Positions 62,845 to 64,000 of a stretch of DNA of 64,000 nt are shown one piece after another. The stretch comes from Aldehydirespirator sp965116965 (GTDB lineage: Bacteria; Actinomycetota; Acidimicrobiia; Acidimicrobiales; Aldehydirespiratoraceae). How positions within the stretch are numbered: position 1 is the stretch's first letter; each line of letters starts with the position of its first letter. The notes beneath the pieces were generated by a model. That model had not been told where the DNA came from, made no database searches, and was given only the letters and a program-made list of their open reading frames with translations. The stretch covers positions 3,162,001 to 3,226,000 of the forward strand of contig OZ220743.1 in the NCBI GenBank assembly GCA_965116965.1. The letters are read 5' to 3'. The position numbers and the translations under genes were made by a program.

Positions 62845-64000
62845 GTGTTGATCGACTCCGCCCGGCAGTGCGAGGCCTTCGCCGAGAAGATGCTGGCCGC
62901 GGTGCGCGACGGCTCGGCCTCGAGCGAGGAGATCCGCGAGGCCCTTGCAGTGTCCAAGGCCATCGCGGGCATCAACGCGGCGTTCCAAACGGCCGCGGCT
63001 GGTGCGGTGGCCGGTCGGGAGCGCCACGGCGATGGCGGCGCCGAGGTGCTGGCGGAGGCTGCCGGACTGTCGCGTGGTCACGCTCGCAGCCAGGTCAAGG
63101 TAGCTGAGGCGCTGCGTGGTGTGCCCGTCGTGCGGGATGCGGTCGAGTCGGGGCTGGTGTCTCAGGCGAACGCGAGGCAGCTGGCCGCCGCGGTCGAGAA
63201 GGCCGGCGCACAGGCGGTGGAGTCCGACCGCGTGCTGCTGGACAAGGCGCAGACCATGCGGCCCGAGCAGTTCACCAAGGAAGCCCGCCGCTGGACCGTT
63301 GCGCGCGACGGCGACAGCGGCGCGAGCGAGCACGCCCGCCAGCGGGCCCGCCGCTGCGTGCGCATGTGGAACACAGACGACGGGATGGTGCGCCTGCACG
63401 GTGAGTTCGACTCGGTCACCGGTCAGCGCATACGCAACCGGCTACGGGCCGAGGCCGGCCGTATGTACGACACCGACAAGAAGAGCTCCGGTGACTCGAG
63501 TGAGCTGCGCAGCTTCGACCAGTGCATGGCCGATGCCCTCGATCATCTCACTGGTACTGCCCCGGGCGGTGCCAGTGGCAGGCCTTTCGCCGACATCTGT
63601 GTGGTAGCGCATGTCGATGAGGCCACCGGCAAGCTCATCGCCGAGCTACCCGACGATGTGAGGCTGCCGCCGTCGGTACTCGAAGAACTCGCATGCAACT
63701 CAAGGTTCACCGGCGTGATCTATGACCGCAGGGGCAGACCGATATGGCGAGCCCACTCGGTGCGCCGCGCCACCAAGGCGCAGCGCCAGTTGCTGATCGC
63801 CCGCGAGGCGGCTGCTTCGCCTGCGGTGCCCACCCCGACATCTGCGACGCCCACCACGTGAGGCCGGTGTCTCAGGGCGGACCCACCAGCCTGGACAACA
63901 TGGTGCTGGCCTGCTGGCGCTGCCACAACAAGATCCACCACTTCGGCTGGCAGATCCACGGCCCGCCCGGCAACCGCACCCTGCATCCACCCGAGACGGC
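62845..64000 (+). pseudogene. DUF222 / HNH endonuclease protein, copy 2, frameshifted and running off the window
   Basis: Closely related to copy 1 (GRERHGDGGAEVLA, TMRPEQFTKEARRWTVA, RARRCVRMW, AELPDDVRLPPSVLEELACN). The frame breaks at 63805-63807: copy 1 has GAC GGC GGC TGC where this copy has GAGGCGGCTGC, one base short. In the next frame the HNH part continues intact to the end of the window (GGCFACGAHPDICDAHHVRP, then LDNMVLACWRCHNKIHH). Either a recent pseudogene or a sequence error. The start is the GTG at 62845. Confidence 0.85.

Overview
The window is about 64 kb of very GC-rich DNA with frequent GTG and TTG starts, ATGA/GTGA gene overlaps and many apparent leaderless promoters. Separate coenzyme F420 genes (cofD, cofE), DUF222/HNH (13E12-type) genes, Ku with a LigD-type polymerase, and a DUF5719 plus large membrane glycosyltransferase pair all point to Actinomycetota. 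Class Acidimicrobiia is my best guess, from gene content only. No rRNA, convincing tRNA, CRISPR array or prophage was seen.

Left part (1-9.7 kb): the end of ftsH, a glycosyltransferase/DUF5719 envelope pair, an isochorismatase-like protein lacking the usual catalytic triad, the GDP-deoxyhexose genes rmd-gmd, and cofD-cofE. Accessory island (9.7-17.9 kb): a VapBC pair, a DUF222-HNH gene, decayed restriction-modification fragments, an operon of XRE regulator, Ser/Thr kinase (frameshifted here) and TPR protein, inverted debris of DUF433 and DUF1778 genes, and a small coiled-coil membrane protein.

Surface polysaccharide region (17.9-44.5 kb): sugar-nucleotide genes (galE, a nucleotidyltransferase, ugd), an LCP attachment enzyme, birA, a pyruvyl transferase, a flippase-like protein, wecB, several glycosyltransferases, a biotin carboxylase/BCCP subunit, a SpoIID/SLH wall protein, a polyprenyl-phosphate sugar transferase, an ABC polysaccharide exporter, an O-antigen-ligase-type polymerase, a two-domain glycosyltransferase and a Wzx-type flippase. 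Together these could make, export and anchor a charged exopolysaccharide.

Right part (44.5-64 kb): rhodanese-MoeB, a sirtuin, a small-molecule phosphotransferase, pepA, the NHEJ pair ku and ligD-Pol, a VapC/FitA-like pair, an M24 peptidase diverging from a small toxin/antitoxin-like pair, and a lipoate operon lpd-sucB-lipBA. In that operon the octanoyltransferase and lipoyl synthase are fused into one reading frame. The window ends in a second, frameshifted DUF222-HNH gene with the same promoter as the first.

The strongest unusual signals are: the LipB-LipA fusion with a palindromic repeat in its linker; a family of about 50-bp dispersed repeats in at least a dozen intergenic places; a symmetric divergent promoter serving two leaderless genes; the XRE-kinase-TPR operon with a palindromic operator; and a 101-bp MITE-like element whose TA target lies in a stop codon.
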